DNA from: Dethiobacter alkaliphilus AHT 1
Lineage (GTDB): Bacteria; Bacillota; Dethiobacteria; Dethiobacterales; Dethiobacteraceae
Reading direction: 5' to 3'
Length of the DNA stretch: 64,000 nucleotides
Assembly: GCF_000174415.1 (NCBI RefSeq)
Contig: NZ_ACJM01000003.1
Coordinates: 162,832 to 226,831 of the forward strand
Positions 42,618-51,159 of the stretch are shown here, piece by piece. The stretch's first letter is position 1. Each line of letters begins with the position of its first letter. Under the pieces are notes generated by a model. It ran no database searches, was not told where the DNA came from, and saw only the letters and a program-made list of their open reading frames with translations. The position numbers were made by a program, and so were the translations under genes.

Positions 42618-42902
42618 TTACTGTTGCTGGGGTTTGTTTTGGGCCTGCTGAATGGACTGCTGGGCCTGCTGCAGTTGCTGCTGAGCCTGTTGCAGCTGTT
42701 GTTTTTGCTGCGGATTGGCCTGAGCGCCAAGAGCTTGCTGAGTTTGCTGCAGCTGCTGCTGCGCCTGCTGAAGCTGCTGTTGGGCCTGCTGGATTTGTTG
42801 CGGATTAGCTTTAATTTGTGCCTGCTGTACAGCGTTTTGTGCCTGTTGGGCAGCTTGCAGAGCTTGTTGCATTTGTTGTTGCTGGTTCATTAAACAGATC
42901 AT
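42618..42902 (-). CDS. Gln/Ala-rich repetitive small protein
   Basis: 94 residues, about half glutamine, with a QQAQQQLQQAQQ heptad-like repeat; almost no aromatic or acidic residues. It should form an extended amphipathic helix or coiled coil. An ATG at 42890 (MNQQQQM) is an alternative start; AAGGGG upstream is nearer the first ATG. A dedicated terminator and start support expression. Function unknown; a spore-coat or envelope role is a guess. The plus-strand open frame over it is a codon-bias shadow. Confidence 0.65.
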   Translation of the reverse strand: MICLMNQQQQMQQALQAAQQAQNAVQQAQIKANPQQIQQAQQQLQQAQQQLQQTQQALGAQANPQQKQQLQQAQQQLQQAQQSIQQAQNKPQQQ

Positions 42903-43081
42903 CCCCTTAATTTGATTTTGGAATCCTTCTTTAGTCTGTCAAAACTTATAGTCCGCTATTCTATAAGAACCTGTCGGAACAAGCAGATGTAACCAGTTCC
43001 GGCGGACATTGCTTCGGCTAAAATAGCGTCAGGTTACAATACTAAGATAAAGGTAAGTTTTTTAAAAGGAGGTCTTGCCGG

Positions 43082-44197
43082 ATGGAAGATTGGAAATGGC
43101 AGATGCAAAACCAGGTGAACACGCTGGAAAAATTGGAAGAGTATATTAAGGTGACTGAAGAGGAAGCTGATGCCATTCGTAATTGTGAAACACGCTGGGG
43201 CACCACCCCCTACTTTGTCTCTTTGATGGACAAAGAAAACCCGGAATGTCCCATCCGCAGGCAGGTCATTCCTTCCAAACATGAAAACGTTAACGAGTTC
43301 GGTATAGAAAACTATCTGGTCTACAAAGAAAACCGCGACAATCATGAACAGCGTCCCGACACCATTGCGCGGCAGTACAAAGACCGGATTGCCATGACTA
43401 TTACCAACCATTGCGGTATTTACTGCAGGCACTGCTTCCGCAAGGAACTGGTGGTGGACAAAAGCATGCAGCTGCGCTTTGACGTTGACGAAGGACTGGA
43501 ATGGGTGCGGCAGCACCCGGAACTGCGGGAGGTATTGATTACCGGCGGAGACCCGTTTTTGCTTCCCGACGACCAAATCGAATACATTATTCGCAAACTG
43601 CGGGAAGTCCCCCATATTGAAATGATTCGCTTTGGCAGCCGGCTGCCCATTGTCTTACCGCAAAGAATAACTCCGGGCTTAAAGAAAGTGCTGGGTCAAT
43701 ATCACAAAGTGCCGATTTGGGTAAACACCCAGTGCAACCATGCCAAGGAAATCACGGAAAGAACTGCACAGGCAATCTGGGATTTATTAACCTGTGGGGT
43801 AAATGTGGGCAACCAGGCGGTATTGATGAAAGGCATAAACGACGACGAACATTCTTTCCAACAACTACACCAAAAATTGCTCTCCATCCGTATCCGCCCG
43901 TATTATGTCTTTTACCTGGAACCGGCACCCGGCATCGATCATTTCAGAACGCCGGTGGAAAAAGGTGCCGAGTTAATCCGCGATACACTGCGCGGTCATA
44001 CTTCAGGCCTGGCTCAGCCAATGTATGTAATAGCTACAAACATCGGCAAGGTGCCGCTGATGCCCGACTACTACATTAAAGAAAAAAATGAAAAAGAATA
44101 TATTCTGCAAAATCACCGCGGCGAAACCACCACTCTGCCTAACATCGACGATCAGGGCTGCACAGGTCTGCCTTGCTTTAAGAAGGAATTTGCCTGA
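43082..44197 (+). CDS. KamA-family radical SAM aminomutase
   Basis: 371 residues. The radical SAM cluster CGIYCRHC has Cys111, Cys115 and Cys118; PLP-lysine-type region and VITGGDPFLLPDDQIEYI (about 155-172), then QCNHAKEIT, MKGINDDEHSFQQL and YYVFYLEPAPGIDHFRTP follow lysine 2,3-aminomutase. It is shorter than true clostridial KamA (about 410), so it may act on another amino acid such as glutamate or on a protein-bound lysine. AAAAGGAGG precedes ATG 43082. Confidence 0.88.
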   Translation: MEDWKWQMQNQVNTLEKLEEYIKVTEEEADAIRNCETRWGTTPYFVSLMDKENPECPIRRQVIPSKHENVNEFGIENYLVYKENRDNHEQRPDTIARQYKDRIAMTITNHCGIYCRHCFRKELVVDKSMQLRFDVDEGLEWVRQHPELREVLITGGDPFLLPDDQIEYIIRKLREVPHIEMIRFGSRLPIVLPQRITPGLKKVLGQYHKVPIWVNTQCNHAKEITERTAQAIWDLLTCGVNVGNQAVLMKGINDDEHSFQQLHQKLLSIRIRPYYVFYLEPAPGIDHFRTPVEKGAELIRDTLRGHTSGLAQPMYVIATNIGKVPLMPDYYIKEKNEKEYILQNHRGETTTLPNIDDQGCTGLPCFKKEFA

Positions 44198-44242
44198 TAA
44201 ACTGCGAATTGTTCATAGTAAACCAACATTGTGGGGATGCCT

Positions 44243-44422
44243 ATGGACAATGAAAAAATCCGTTTAAAAACCGAATTAAACCGCATCAGCCAACGCATTT
44301 ATGCTACCAAAAACCAGCTGGAGCGGGAAACCGACGCAGAAAAGAAAAAACTGCTGACCAAAGAACATCAGCAGCTCCAGCGCCAAGCACTCTATTACAT
44401 TCAAAAGCTCAAACAAAAATAA
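44243..44422 (+). CDS. Small charged coiled-coil protein
   Basis: 59 residues from ATG 44243, six bases after GGGG; a GTG at 44231 would only add RBS-encoded residues. A single helix-rich chain (LNRISQRIYATKNQLERE, then KLLTKEHQQLQRQAL) without cysteine. It follows the KamA gene by 46 bases and ends at a strong terminator, so the two may be co-transcribed. No family recognised. Confidence 0.6.
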   Translation: MDNEKIRLKTELNRISQRIYATKNQLERETDAEKKKLLTKEHQQLQRQALYYIQKLKQK

Positions 44423-44454
44423 ACAGACAAGGGAGCGTCCCTTGTCTGTTTATT
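44422..44454. terminator. Bidirectional terminator
   Basis: Stem AACAGACAAGGGA / TCCCTTGTCTGTT, loop GCG, between convergent genes. Confidence 0.9.
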
Positions 44455-44457
44455 TGT

Positions 44458-44769
44458 CTAGCCAAGCAGAGACTGCAGCTTCATGGCCAGCGACAGATCC
44501 CCTTTAATCTTAATTTTTCCCACCATAAAAGCGGTAGTGGCATTTAACTTTCCATGAAGCAGCTTGTTAAAATTCTCATCGGACATTTCAATGGTCACAT
44601 CGGCATCCTCAGCCTGCCCTTCACTAACCTCTCCTTTGCCATTGGCAACAGAGATATAAAAATCTCCCCCGTTATCACCGCTAAGAGCAAACTGAAACAC
44701 CGGCTCTCCATCCACACTGGCCGATTCCGTACCGGCTCTGACTTTCTCAAGCATTTCCGTAAACTGCAT
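44458..44769 (-). CDS. SCP2 sterol-binding domain protein
   Basis: 103 residues of the SCP2 fold: FYISVANGKGEV, ADVTIEMSDENFNKLLHGKLNATTAFMVGKIKIKGDLSLAMKL at the C-terminal half. It provides a hydrophobic pocket for lipids or acyl-CoA; in bacteria such stand-alone domains often accompany fatty-acid metabolism, although it is 3 kb from the acyl-CoA operon here. Monocistronic, with GGGGGTAGAGA before ATG. Confidence 0.88.
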   Translation of the reverse strand: MQFTEMLEKVRAGTESASVDGEPVFQFALSGDNGGDFYISVANGKGEVSEGQAEDADVTIEMSDENFNKLLHGKLNATTAFMVGKIKIKGDLSLAMKLQSLLG

Positions 44770-44861
44770 TCTCTACCCCCTCAACTAAACTAAATAGAAT
44801 ATTGCAATAATAATTCGCCTCCCAACAGCATTTTCCTTCAAAATATTAATATTTCACATAT

Positions 44862-44903
44862 ACAATAAAAGCCACCAGCCAAAGTACTTTCCCTGGCTGG
44901 TAG
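44862..44903 (-). terminator. Terminator of nrfA
   Basis: Minus-strand stem ACCAGCC / GGCTGGT followed by GGCTTTTATTG. Confidence 0.75.
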
Positions 44904-44914
44904 CGTAAGTGATG

Positions 44915-46183
44915 CTATTCAAGTATTGACCATGCTTCTTCCAAGAGTTCTTCCACATTGCCCAGAACTCTGTGGGCTTCTTCCCAGTTGTGGAAACCGT
45001 TGCTGTTCTCTACCCAGATGAAGTCCCAATAAAACTGTGCTTCTCTGTGGATTGCCTGGAGGCGTTCCAGCTCCTCTGCAGAAACAGTGTCGTTTTCCCT
45101 TGCTTCGCCTACAGCCAGAATGAACTCTTCCAGTTCATAACCCACTCTGTTTTGTTGCTCGTAAACGCCGGACTGAACTCCTTCGGTTCTTTCGATGATT
45201 CCTTCTGCACCCCAGTCACTGTGACAGGTTAAGCAAGAATCTTCAATGTGCTCCAGGGGAGTGGTCCATCTGTGTGAGGTAAACTCATTGCCATCTGCAT
45301 CAGTTACGGCGGGCATATGACAATCGGTACAGCCCATGCCTATTGCAGAGTGGACACTTTGAATCTGCCCTTCGTGGTACAGCTCATACTCAGGGTGCTG
45401 TACTTTGGCAACTAAAGCACCGGTAATTTCATGTTCCCATTCATCGTTATAACGGGGACCCTGATTATAATGCTCAAACTGATCTTCCACCGTCAACCCG
45501 ATGCTCCAGGGCAGTACCGGCTCTCTGGTTTCAGGGTTAAAGTGATAGTTTACGTGGCACTGGGCACAGGTGAGGTCGGCCCGACCTTCAGGATTAATGT
45601 TTCTGAAAGTATTTTGCTCCAAAGCTTTGGTCAGGTAGTCCCTTTGGTAAGTGACGGAGGCATCATTGGCATCATGACAATCCAGGCAGCCAATGGCGTT
45701 ATCTCCTACAACCTCGGCAAATGATCTGCTGTACCACTCATCGCCGTACTTGTCCTGCAGGACAACAACATCTGTACTTTTACATGACAAGCATGTTGCG
45801 GGCCTTGTTTCCAGATCCGGAAGTCTACCGGTTTCCAGAGTATCTGTTAAAGAATATACATGACCGCGCGAACGATAGTAACTTACACTAAAGGGAAAAC
45901 CGGCATAAGTTGACTTCAGGAAAGGATACATCTCCAGATAGTCCATTTTTTCTCCGTCTTCTCCGGAACCACCATAAGTTGTTCTAACCATTTCGGCTGT
46001 TTCCAGATATGTTGCATACTGATTAGGGAAATAGTCCTGCCAAGCTTCAGATACTGCAGCCTCTTCCAATGAATCAAAGCCTGTAAACTCTCTGGGTTCA
46101 GTACCTTCATCTGCAGGCTGACACCCACTTGCAAAAACCACAACAAGGCTCAAAGCCAACACTAAGAGAAGAATCTTTTTCAT
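44915..46183 (-). CDS. nrfA: Ammonia-forming cytochrome c nitrite reductase
   Basis: Reduces nitrite to ammonium by six electrons outside the membrane. 422 residues with the diagnostic active-site haem CLSCK (about 133-137) and four more haem sites CLDCH, CAQCH, CTDCH, CLTCH: five haems in total, as in NrfA. The N-terminus is a lipoprotein signal (VVFASGC, lipid Cys about 21) instead of the more usual cleaved Sec signal. No nrfH is adjacent, nor haem-lyase genes. Ribosome site GGGAGG before ATG 46183. Confidence 0.95.
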   Translation of the reverse strand: MKKILLLVLALSLVVVFASGCQPADEGTEPREFTGFDSLEEAAVSEAWQDYFPNQYATYLETAEMVRTTYGGSGEDGEKMDYLEMYPFLKSTYAGFPFSVSYYRSRGHVYSLTDTLETGRLPDLETRPATCLSCKSTDVVVLQDKYGDEWYSRSFAEVVGDNAIGCLDCHDANDASVTYQRDYLTKALEQNTFRNINPEGRADLTCAQCHVNYHFNPETREPVLPWSIGLTVEDQFEHYNQGPRYNDEWEHEITGALVAKVQHPEYELYHEGQIQSVHSAIGMGCTDCHMPAVTDADGNEFTSHRWTTPLEHIEDSCLTCHSDWGAEGIIERTEGVQSGVYEQQNRVGYELEEFILAVGEARENDTVSAEELERLQAIHREAQFYWDFIWVENSNGFHNWEEAHRVLGNVEELLEEAWSILE

Positions 46184-46490
46184 TTTAAACCTCCCTCAAA
46201 ATAATTACCGAACTGTCCTTGATAAAAAAGCTACAAACTAAGGTGAAAAAAATTGCCATAAACAGTTCGGATTTGTCAAACTTTAATCATATTTTAAAAC
46301 AGAATAATTTCTATCCAATAAACAAGTTATTAATAACTTATAAACAAAGAAATAATTTTCACAAGAAAACACGGAGAGATGTTATAGTCCGGGCAATATT
46401 ACGTGCACACACCTGCACAAACCGACAAATTATTTACAAGTTGGACTGTATAATGTTATTAATGAAATTACTACGGGGGATTTTGTCATA
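46184..46490. promoter_or_regulatory. Divergent control region between nrfA and the ECF sigma gene
   Basis: 307 AT-rich bases. CCGAACTGT (46208-46216) and ACAGTTCGG (46262-46270) form a 9-base inverted repeat 45 bases apart. A perfect 16-base palindrome AAGTTATTAATAACTT lies at 46324-46339. TTGACA on the minus strand (46279-46274) is a possible -35 for nrfA but no good -10 at proper spacing was found. Confidence 0.5.
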
Positions 46491-47003
46491 ATGAGCATCT
46501 CTAAGCCGGAGCAAATACTCTTCGAGGAACACTATAGTAAGGTTTTTAAATCTGTATATCTGTATTGCAAAGATTTTCACATTGCAGAGGATGCCACACA
46601 GGAAGCTTTCCTTAAAGCCTTCGATAATATCAACCAACTTAGAGATGTTAAATCTTTTCCCGGTTGGGTCTACGTAATCGCCTTAAATGTAGTCAAAAAA
46701 GAATTTAACAGAAACAAAAAAATAACTGAATTGAATTTCGAAGATTACCAAAACATATTCAGCAATCAAGATGAATTTAAGAACATTGAGCTAAAAGAAG
46801 ATCTTAAATTGCTCCTGAAACATATTAGCCCGGAAGAGAGAAAAATGCTAAACTTATATTATGGGTTTGGTCTTTCACTTAAAGAAATAGCCGTCCTGAC
46901 AGATACCAATATTTCAACCTTAAAGGTGAAAATGCATCGCACCCGTCAAAAGCTTAAGAAAAAGGCTATAAACGACGTTGTGTTAACGGGGGAAGAAAAA
47001 TGA
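46491..47003 (+). CDS. ECF-type RNA polymerase sigma factor
   Basis: 170 residues with region 2 (EHYSKVFKSVYLYCKDFHIAEDATQEAFLKAF, about 13-44; SFPGWVYVIALNVV) and region 4 helix-turn-helix (LSLKEIAVLTDTNISTLKVKMHRTRQKLKK, about 126-158). It should direct RNA polymerase to a small envelope-stress-type regulon. It is translationally coupled (ATGA) to a single-pass membrane protein that looks like its anti-sigma. Confidence 0.93.
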   Translation: MSISKPEQILFEEHYSKVFKSVYLYCKDFHIAEDATQEAFLKAFDNINQLRDVKSFPGWVYVIALNVVKKEFNRNKKITELNFEDYQNIFSNQDEFKNIELKEDLKLLLKHISPEERKMLNLYYGFGLSLKEIAVLTDTNISTLKVKMHRTRQKLKKKAINDVVLTGEEK

Positions 47004-47719
47004 ACAAAGAAGAGAGTTTTGACAAAGAAATAAAAGATGCATACAACAGTATTTTAAATGATATTCCGGACCCGGATGTTAACCAGGCCTTTGAGATGCT
47101 CAAACAAAAGAATGCTTTACGCAATAAAAGAAGGAACAAAAATAAATTTCTGTTAACCGCAGCTTCCATATTAATAGCAGTTATATTCATTGCTTTTACC
47201 GGCCCCGCACAGGCAGTCAGACAATTAATATTCACTTCCTACATTCTCCACAATGAAGACTTTAGCTTAGTACAGCAAAGTGAGTCGGTAGAAGACCATG
47301 AAATAATTGTCCATATTCCGGATGAAGACTTCCACAGTGACATTTCAGCTATTCAGTATATCAATAATCCCAGACTATTTGTTCCCGGCCCTGAGCTGGA
47401 AGATATTTTCGTTTCTGCAGAAGTTACCAGCTTTGAAGGTGAAGTCTTAACTCTGTACATTACGTTTTATTTTGACGATGAAATAATTAGGCTAAATCAA
47501 CATTATTATCGCGGCGAATGGTCCAGCAGCTTTGGTTTTGACCCTTCTACCACAACGGTGGAAGAAAAAGAAATTAACGGGATCGATGTTATGATTTTTA
47601 CTTTTAGGGATTCGTCTACTACAATGATGTGGAATCATTCCAATGTAAACTATCAACTAGACAGCAATCTAGAGTATGAAAAGCTGGAGGAATTTGCCCA
47701 CTATCTGCAACTTTTTTAA
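47000..47719 (+). CDS. Putative anti-sigma factor, single membrane span
   Basis: 239 residues: a charged N-terminal cytoplasmic part (about 1-48, helical, enough to bind a sigma), one membrane segment (FLLTAASILIAVIFIAFTG, about 50-68) and an extracytoplasmic beta-rich domain of DUF4367-like type (about 80-239; MIFTFRDSSTTMMWNHSNVNYQL near the end). No zinc-binding HxxxCxxC anti-sigma motif is visible. Gene coupling to the ECF gene is the main evidence of role. Confidence 0.7.
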   Translation: MNKEESFDKEIKDAYNSILNDIPDPDVNQAFEMLKQKNALRNKRRNKNKFLLTAASILIAVIFIAFTGPAQAVRQLIFTSYILHNEDFSLVQQSESVEDHEIIVHIPDEDFHSDISAIQYINNPRLFVPGPELEDIFVSAEVTSFEGEVLTLYITFYFDDEIIRLNQHYYRGEWSSSFGFDPSTTTVEEKEINGIDVMIFTFRDSSTTMMWNHSNVNYQLDSNLEYEKLEEFAHYLQLF

Positions 47720-47771
47720 CCAGAAGGATACGCCAAGACAGCGTCGAAGTTAATAATCCCGGAGGTGCGAT

Positions 47772-48056
47772 ATGGGTAACGATAATCAAGTATTTGAGCT
47801 TATGACAAAGATGTATGCGGAGATGCAGAAAGGTTTTAAAGATGTCAATGATAGGATTCAGGCAACCAATGTTGAAGTTCAATCAATTAAAGGGGAAATT
47901 CAAAACGTCAAAAACACAGTAATTAAAATTGAAGCAGACCATGGACTTAAATTTGGAGCTTTATTTGACGGACATACGCAAGTTTCTCAAAAGCTCGATC
48001 GCATAGAAGCGGAAGTATCAAAACACGACGAATTCATTCTAAAAAAAATAAAATAG
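47772..48056 (+). CDS. Small coiled-coil protein
   Basis: 94 residues, GGAGGTG ribosome site. The pattern MYAEMQKGFKDVNDRI..VKNTVIKIEADHGLKFGALFDG followed by KLDRIEAEVSKHDEFILKKI resembles short DUF-type coiled-coil proteins seen beside prophage or regulatory genes in Firmicutes. Function unknown. Confidence 0.6.
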   Translation: MGNDNQVFELMTKMYAEMQKGFKDVNDRIQATNVEVQSIKGEIQNVKNTVIKIEADHGLKFGALFDGHTQVSQKLDRIEAEVSKHDEFILKKIK

Positions 48057-48072
48057 TCTAAACAACTTACAA

Positions 48073-48099
48073 ACGGACCACCGATTATCGGTGGTCCGT
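48073..48099 (+). terminator. Hairpin after the coiled-coil gene
   Basis: Stem ACGGACCACCGA / TCGGTGGTCCGT with a 3-base loop; no T run follows, so termination strength is uncertain. Confidence 0.55.
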
Positions 48100-48316
48100 A
48101 CTGCTATGCCTGAATAACTCTTCTGCTAATATTGTTCTCTGATCTTTATTTTTTCTGCCGGCAAATGTTCCCTCAGCAGAGAAATGACATCAGAATCATT
48201 TTATCAATTTCACTACTGAGTATTACTATGGTTTACTTTGTTCAGTAAATGTTCAGATGCTAAATTTAAAATATAGATATGAATAAGAGATCTACAATTG
48301 TTGGGGAGTGATGGTA

Positions 48317-49099
48317 ATGGATGAAGTTTTAATTCACACAAAAGGATTAACAAAGCGCTACGGAGCGTCTACAGTGGTTGACAGCTTGAACCTGGAAGTA
48401 AAAGCTGGAGAAATCTATGGCTTCTTAGGACCAAATGGTGCCGGTAAAACAACTACCATTAGGATGTTAACCGGCCTGTTAGATGCCAGTGAAGGTGAAG
48501 CGTACATCTGTGGTTTTCATAATGACAGAGAAGCTGCTCAAGCCAAAGCAATGATGGCTTATGTGCCGGATCAGCCTAAATTATATGGTAAGCTGACGGC
48601 AAAGGAATTCTTGCATATGGTAGCAGCACTTTACCGTATATCCAAAGATATTTACCTGGAGCGGGCTGAGGAGTTAATGGCCATGTTTGGACTAAGGGAA
48701 CGTGCTGATGAATTGCTGGAGGGGTACTCTCACGGCATGAGGCAGAAAGTGGTGCTGGCGGCTGCACTTATTCATCAGCCCCGTGTAATCTTATTAGATG
48801 AACCGACAGTTGGCCTGGACCCGGCCAGTGCCCGTTTACTCAAAGATGTACTGCAGGAACTGGCGCGGCAGGGAGCGGCGGTTTTTGTCTCCACTCATAT
48901 TCTAGAGATTGCCGAACGGATGTGCCATCGTGTAGGTATTCTTAAGGAAGGTAAACTTATCGCCCAGGGCACTCCTGAAGAGCTGCGCAAGAAGGTTAAG
49001 CATTCCGAAGGCAGTTTGGAAGATATTTTCCTTGAGCTTACCGGCGGCCATGAAACTGCAGAATTAATTAAATGCCTGGAGGAGGAAAACTCCCTATGA
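48317..49099 (+). CDS. ABC transporter ATP-binding protein (exporter 1)
   Basis: 260 residues from ATG 48317, eight bases after GGGGAG. Walker A GPNGAGKTT, Q-loop region (YVPDQPKLYG), an ABC signature that reads YSHGMRQK rather than canonical LSGGQ, Walker B VILLDEPTVGLDP and the H-loop STHIL. The degenerate signature is typical of the CcmA/NatA-like class of export ATPases. It overlaps the permease start (ATGA). Confidence 0.92.
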   Translation: MDEVLIHTKGLTKRYGASTVVDSLNLEVKAGEIYGFLGPNGAGKTTTIRMLTGLLDASEGEAYICGFHNDREAAQAKAMMAYVPDQPKLYGKLTAKEFLHMVAALYRISKDIYLERAEELMAMFGLRERADELLEGYSHGMRQKVVLAAALIHQPRVILLDEPTVGLDPASARLLKDVLQELARQGAAVFVSTHILEIAERMCHRVGILKEGKLIAQGTPEELRKKVKHSEGSLEDIFLELTGGHETAELIKCLEEENSL

Positions 49100-50943
49100 A
49101 AATAGCACTCCCTTCTCCGTTAACCGAACCCCCTCTTCCCCAATCCTTTGGGCACGACTTTAAAATGATGCTTATCTACCAGCTCCTTGTAACAAAGAAC
49201 AAGTTAAAACATTGGCCGGTTGGTGCCTGGCTGGGAATGATAGTAGTCACCATAGGCCTAACTGCAATCTTAATCTTTTTGGGAAACACTGCTTACGGCG
49301 CTCTGGCGGCCATGTCACCGGAAATTGGTGAAGGATTTTTATCTCTAATATTTATGGTGGGTATAGCCGGACAGATATTTTTTGGTATTACCGCAGCATT
49401 TGTAACTTTATATATGTCCGAAGATCTGGAGCTTTTATTTATGTCTCCCGTTCCCTTACGCGTTGTTTTTGCTGTGAAGTCCCTGCTAATCGCAGGCAGT
49501 AACTTTATAGCTGCCTTACTGTTTTGTTTTATTCCCGGTACATTTTACGGGTTATTATTTCAGGCCGGTCCCGTCTACTACCTTTTCGTATTATTGGTAG
49601 GCTGCGGTCTTTGGGCTATGGGAACTTCTTTGGCAATTCTTTTAAACATGGTGGTTATGCGTATTATACCACCACACCGTAGTCGGGAAGCCATCGGTTT
49701 TCTTGGAGCCATAGCAGCCATCTTAGTTGCTATTACTTTTCAGTTGCCAAGCATAATGATGCATCGTGGGCAACAGCTTAATCTGACCAATTGGCTGGAA
49801 AGTCAGGAGCAAATGCTTCGCATCATGGATTTCCTGCCATGGGGATGGGGAGCGCAAGCTTTAGCAGCAGGTATCACCGGCAACCTATTAACAGGGTTTT
49901 CCTGGAGTATTCTGTTACTTCTAACAGGCGGAGTTATTTTTTCATTCTCTTTTGTCTCACTGGAGCGCGGATTCCGTCGGGGCTGGATTGCTGTTAGCCA
50001 GGGAGAAGGCGGGCGGCGTCGACAGAAAAACAGCTCTCATCATAGTACAGGGGATATTAGCGTTTCCGCAATGCAATTAACAGCCGCACAGCCCACTGCA
50101 ACTGCAGCCCATCTTTGGGACAGTTTATGGGCTGTTGCCAAGAAAGATTTACTGTATATGCGCAGAGATACGCGGGAATGGTTTGGTTATATGGTGCCCC
50201 TAATTCTAATGGCATTTCTTGTAGCACAGTTCCTCTTCTTACAGGCAGAAGCTACGCAGATATCCATGATTATAGTACTGGTCATGTATAGTATCATGTT
50301 TAGCGGCAATATGGCACTGCAATCTTTTGGCCGGGAAGGCGAATCCGACTGGTTCCTAAACAGCGTACCCATGGCCGGATGGCCGGTTGTTTGGGGGAAA
50401 CTTTTAGGATCTGTAATTCCCACCTTAATACTAATGCAAACGCTGTTGGTGGGGACCGCCCTGGCTATTGGTGTCTCTTTTTCCCTCACCGTAATGCTGG
50501 CAGTTGGTACCATTCTTTTAACTCTTGGTTCCAGTGCCATCGGCCTCTTCTATTCAATCAATAACAGTCGCTATAATCCCGACAGTCCACAGCACCGCAT
50601 TTCTCCCGGAGCTTCCATTATAATGTATCTGGTTAATTTATTGTTCATGCTCATCCTGGGTATAGGCATGGTTTATCTCATTCCCCCGGAAGAACTTATA
50701 ACCGTCCTGCATACATTACCCCCGGTACCTGCTGAAGGTGGTTTTCTAAATAATCTGGCCCGCTTTTTCTTCTTTATCAGCCGACCACTGCTATGGGAAC
50801 CATATTTACGTGTATCCATGGGCATAGCTGTTGCACTAGGCTCCTGGGCCTTGGTATTCTTTGGTTTTATGGCTGCAACGGTACGCCAAAGCCGTAAAGG
50901 ATTCCGGGTAGAAATCATTACCGGCAGCAAAAAGAAAAAATAA
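49096..50943 (+). CDS. ABC exporter permease (exporter 1), large
   Basis: 615 residues from ATG 49096 with GGAGGAGGA upstream. About 11-14 hydrophobic segments in two halves separated by a basic loop (about 295-330; GEGGRRRQKNSSHHS). It resembles the putative ABC-exporter permease family paired with CcmA-like ATPases; substrate unknown. Confidence 0.82.
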   Translation: MKIALPSPLTEPPLPQSFGHDFKMMLIYQLLVTKNKLKHWPVGAWLGMIVVTIGLTAILIFLGNTAYGALAAMSPEIGEGFLSLIFMVGIAGQIFFGITAAFVTLYMSEDLELLFMSPVPLRVVFAVKSLLIAGSNFIAALLFCFIPGTFYGLLFQAGPVYYLFVLLVGCGLWAMGTSLAILLNMVVMRIIPPHRSREAIGFLGAIAAILVAITFQLPSIMMHRGQQLNLTNWLESQEQMLRIMDFLPWGWGAQALAAGITGNLLTGFSWSILLLLTGGVIFSFSFVSLERGFRRGWIAVSQGEGGRRRQKNSSHHSTGDISVSAMQLTAAQPTATAAHLWDSLWAVAKKDLLYMRRDTREWFGYMVPLILMAFLVAQFLFLQAEATQISMIIVLVMYSIMFSGNMALQSFGREGESDWFLNSVPMAGWPVVWGKLLGSVIPTLILMQTLLVGTALAIGVSFSLTVMLAVGTILLTLGSSAIGLFYSINNSRYNPDSPQHRISPGASIIMYLVNLLFMLILGIGMVYLIPPEELITVLHTLPPVPAEGGFLNNLARFFFFISRPLLWEPYLRVSMGIAVALGSWALVFFGFMAATVRQSRKGFRVEIITGSKKKK

Positions 50944-50995
50944 TGGCACTTAGAGTCTAAATCAAGGTAGCAAAGAAGTGCCATTTCTTCAACTT

Positions 50996-51039
50996 AACAC
51001 AGAGGCGTGAAATCGCGGCTGATTTCACACCCCTGTGTT
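50996..51039. repeat. Dispersed hairpin repeat, copy 1
   Basis: Arms AACACAGAGGCGTGAAATC (50996-51014) and GATTTCACACCCCTGTGTT (51021-51039) pair over about 19 bases with two weak positions. The core GTGAAATC / GATTTCAC with CACCCCTGT is shared with 56157-56200. It lies between the two ABC systems. Confidence 0.65.
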
Positions 51040-51159
51040 TCGATGTTATTTTACGTTTTAAGCCGTATTCCAAAGTGTTAGTAAAGAGAATTGGAAGTCT
51101 TCTCGGCTGGCATGATAAAATAGGATTTGTAAGTTTGTAAACAGGCAGGAGGTTTTTAA

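Noticed and set aside
42624..42893. Plus-strand Leu-rich open frame over the Gln-rich gene
   Set aside because: It is the antisense of CTG/CAG-type repeats, has no ribosome site, and the minus-strand frame has a terminator.
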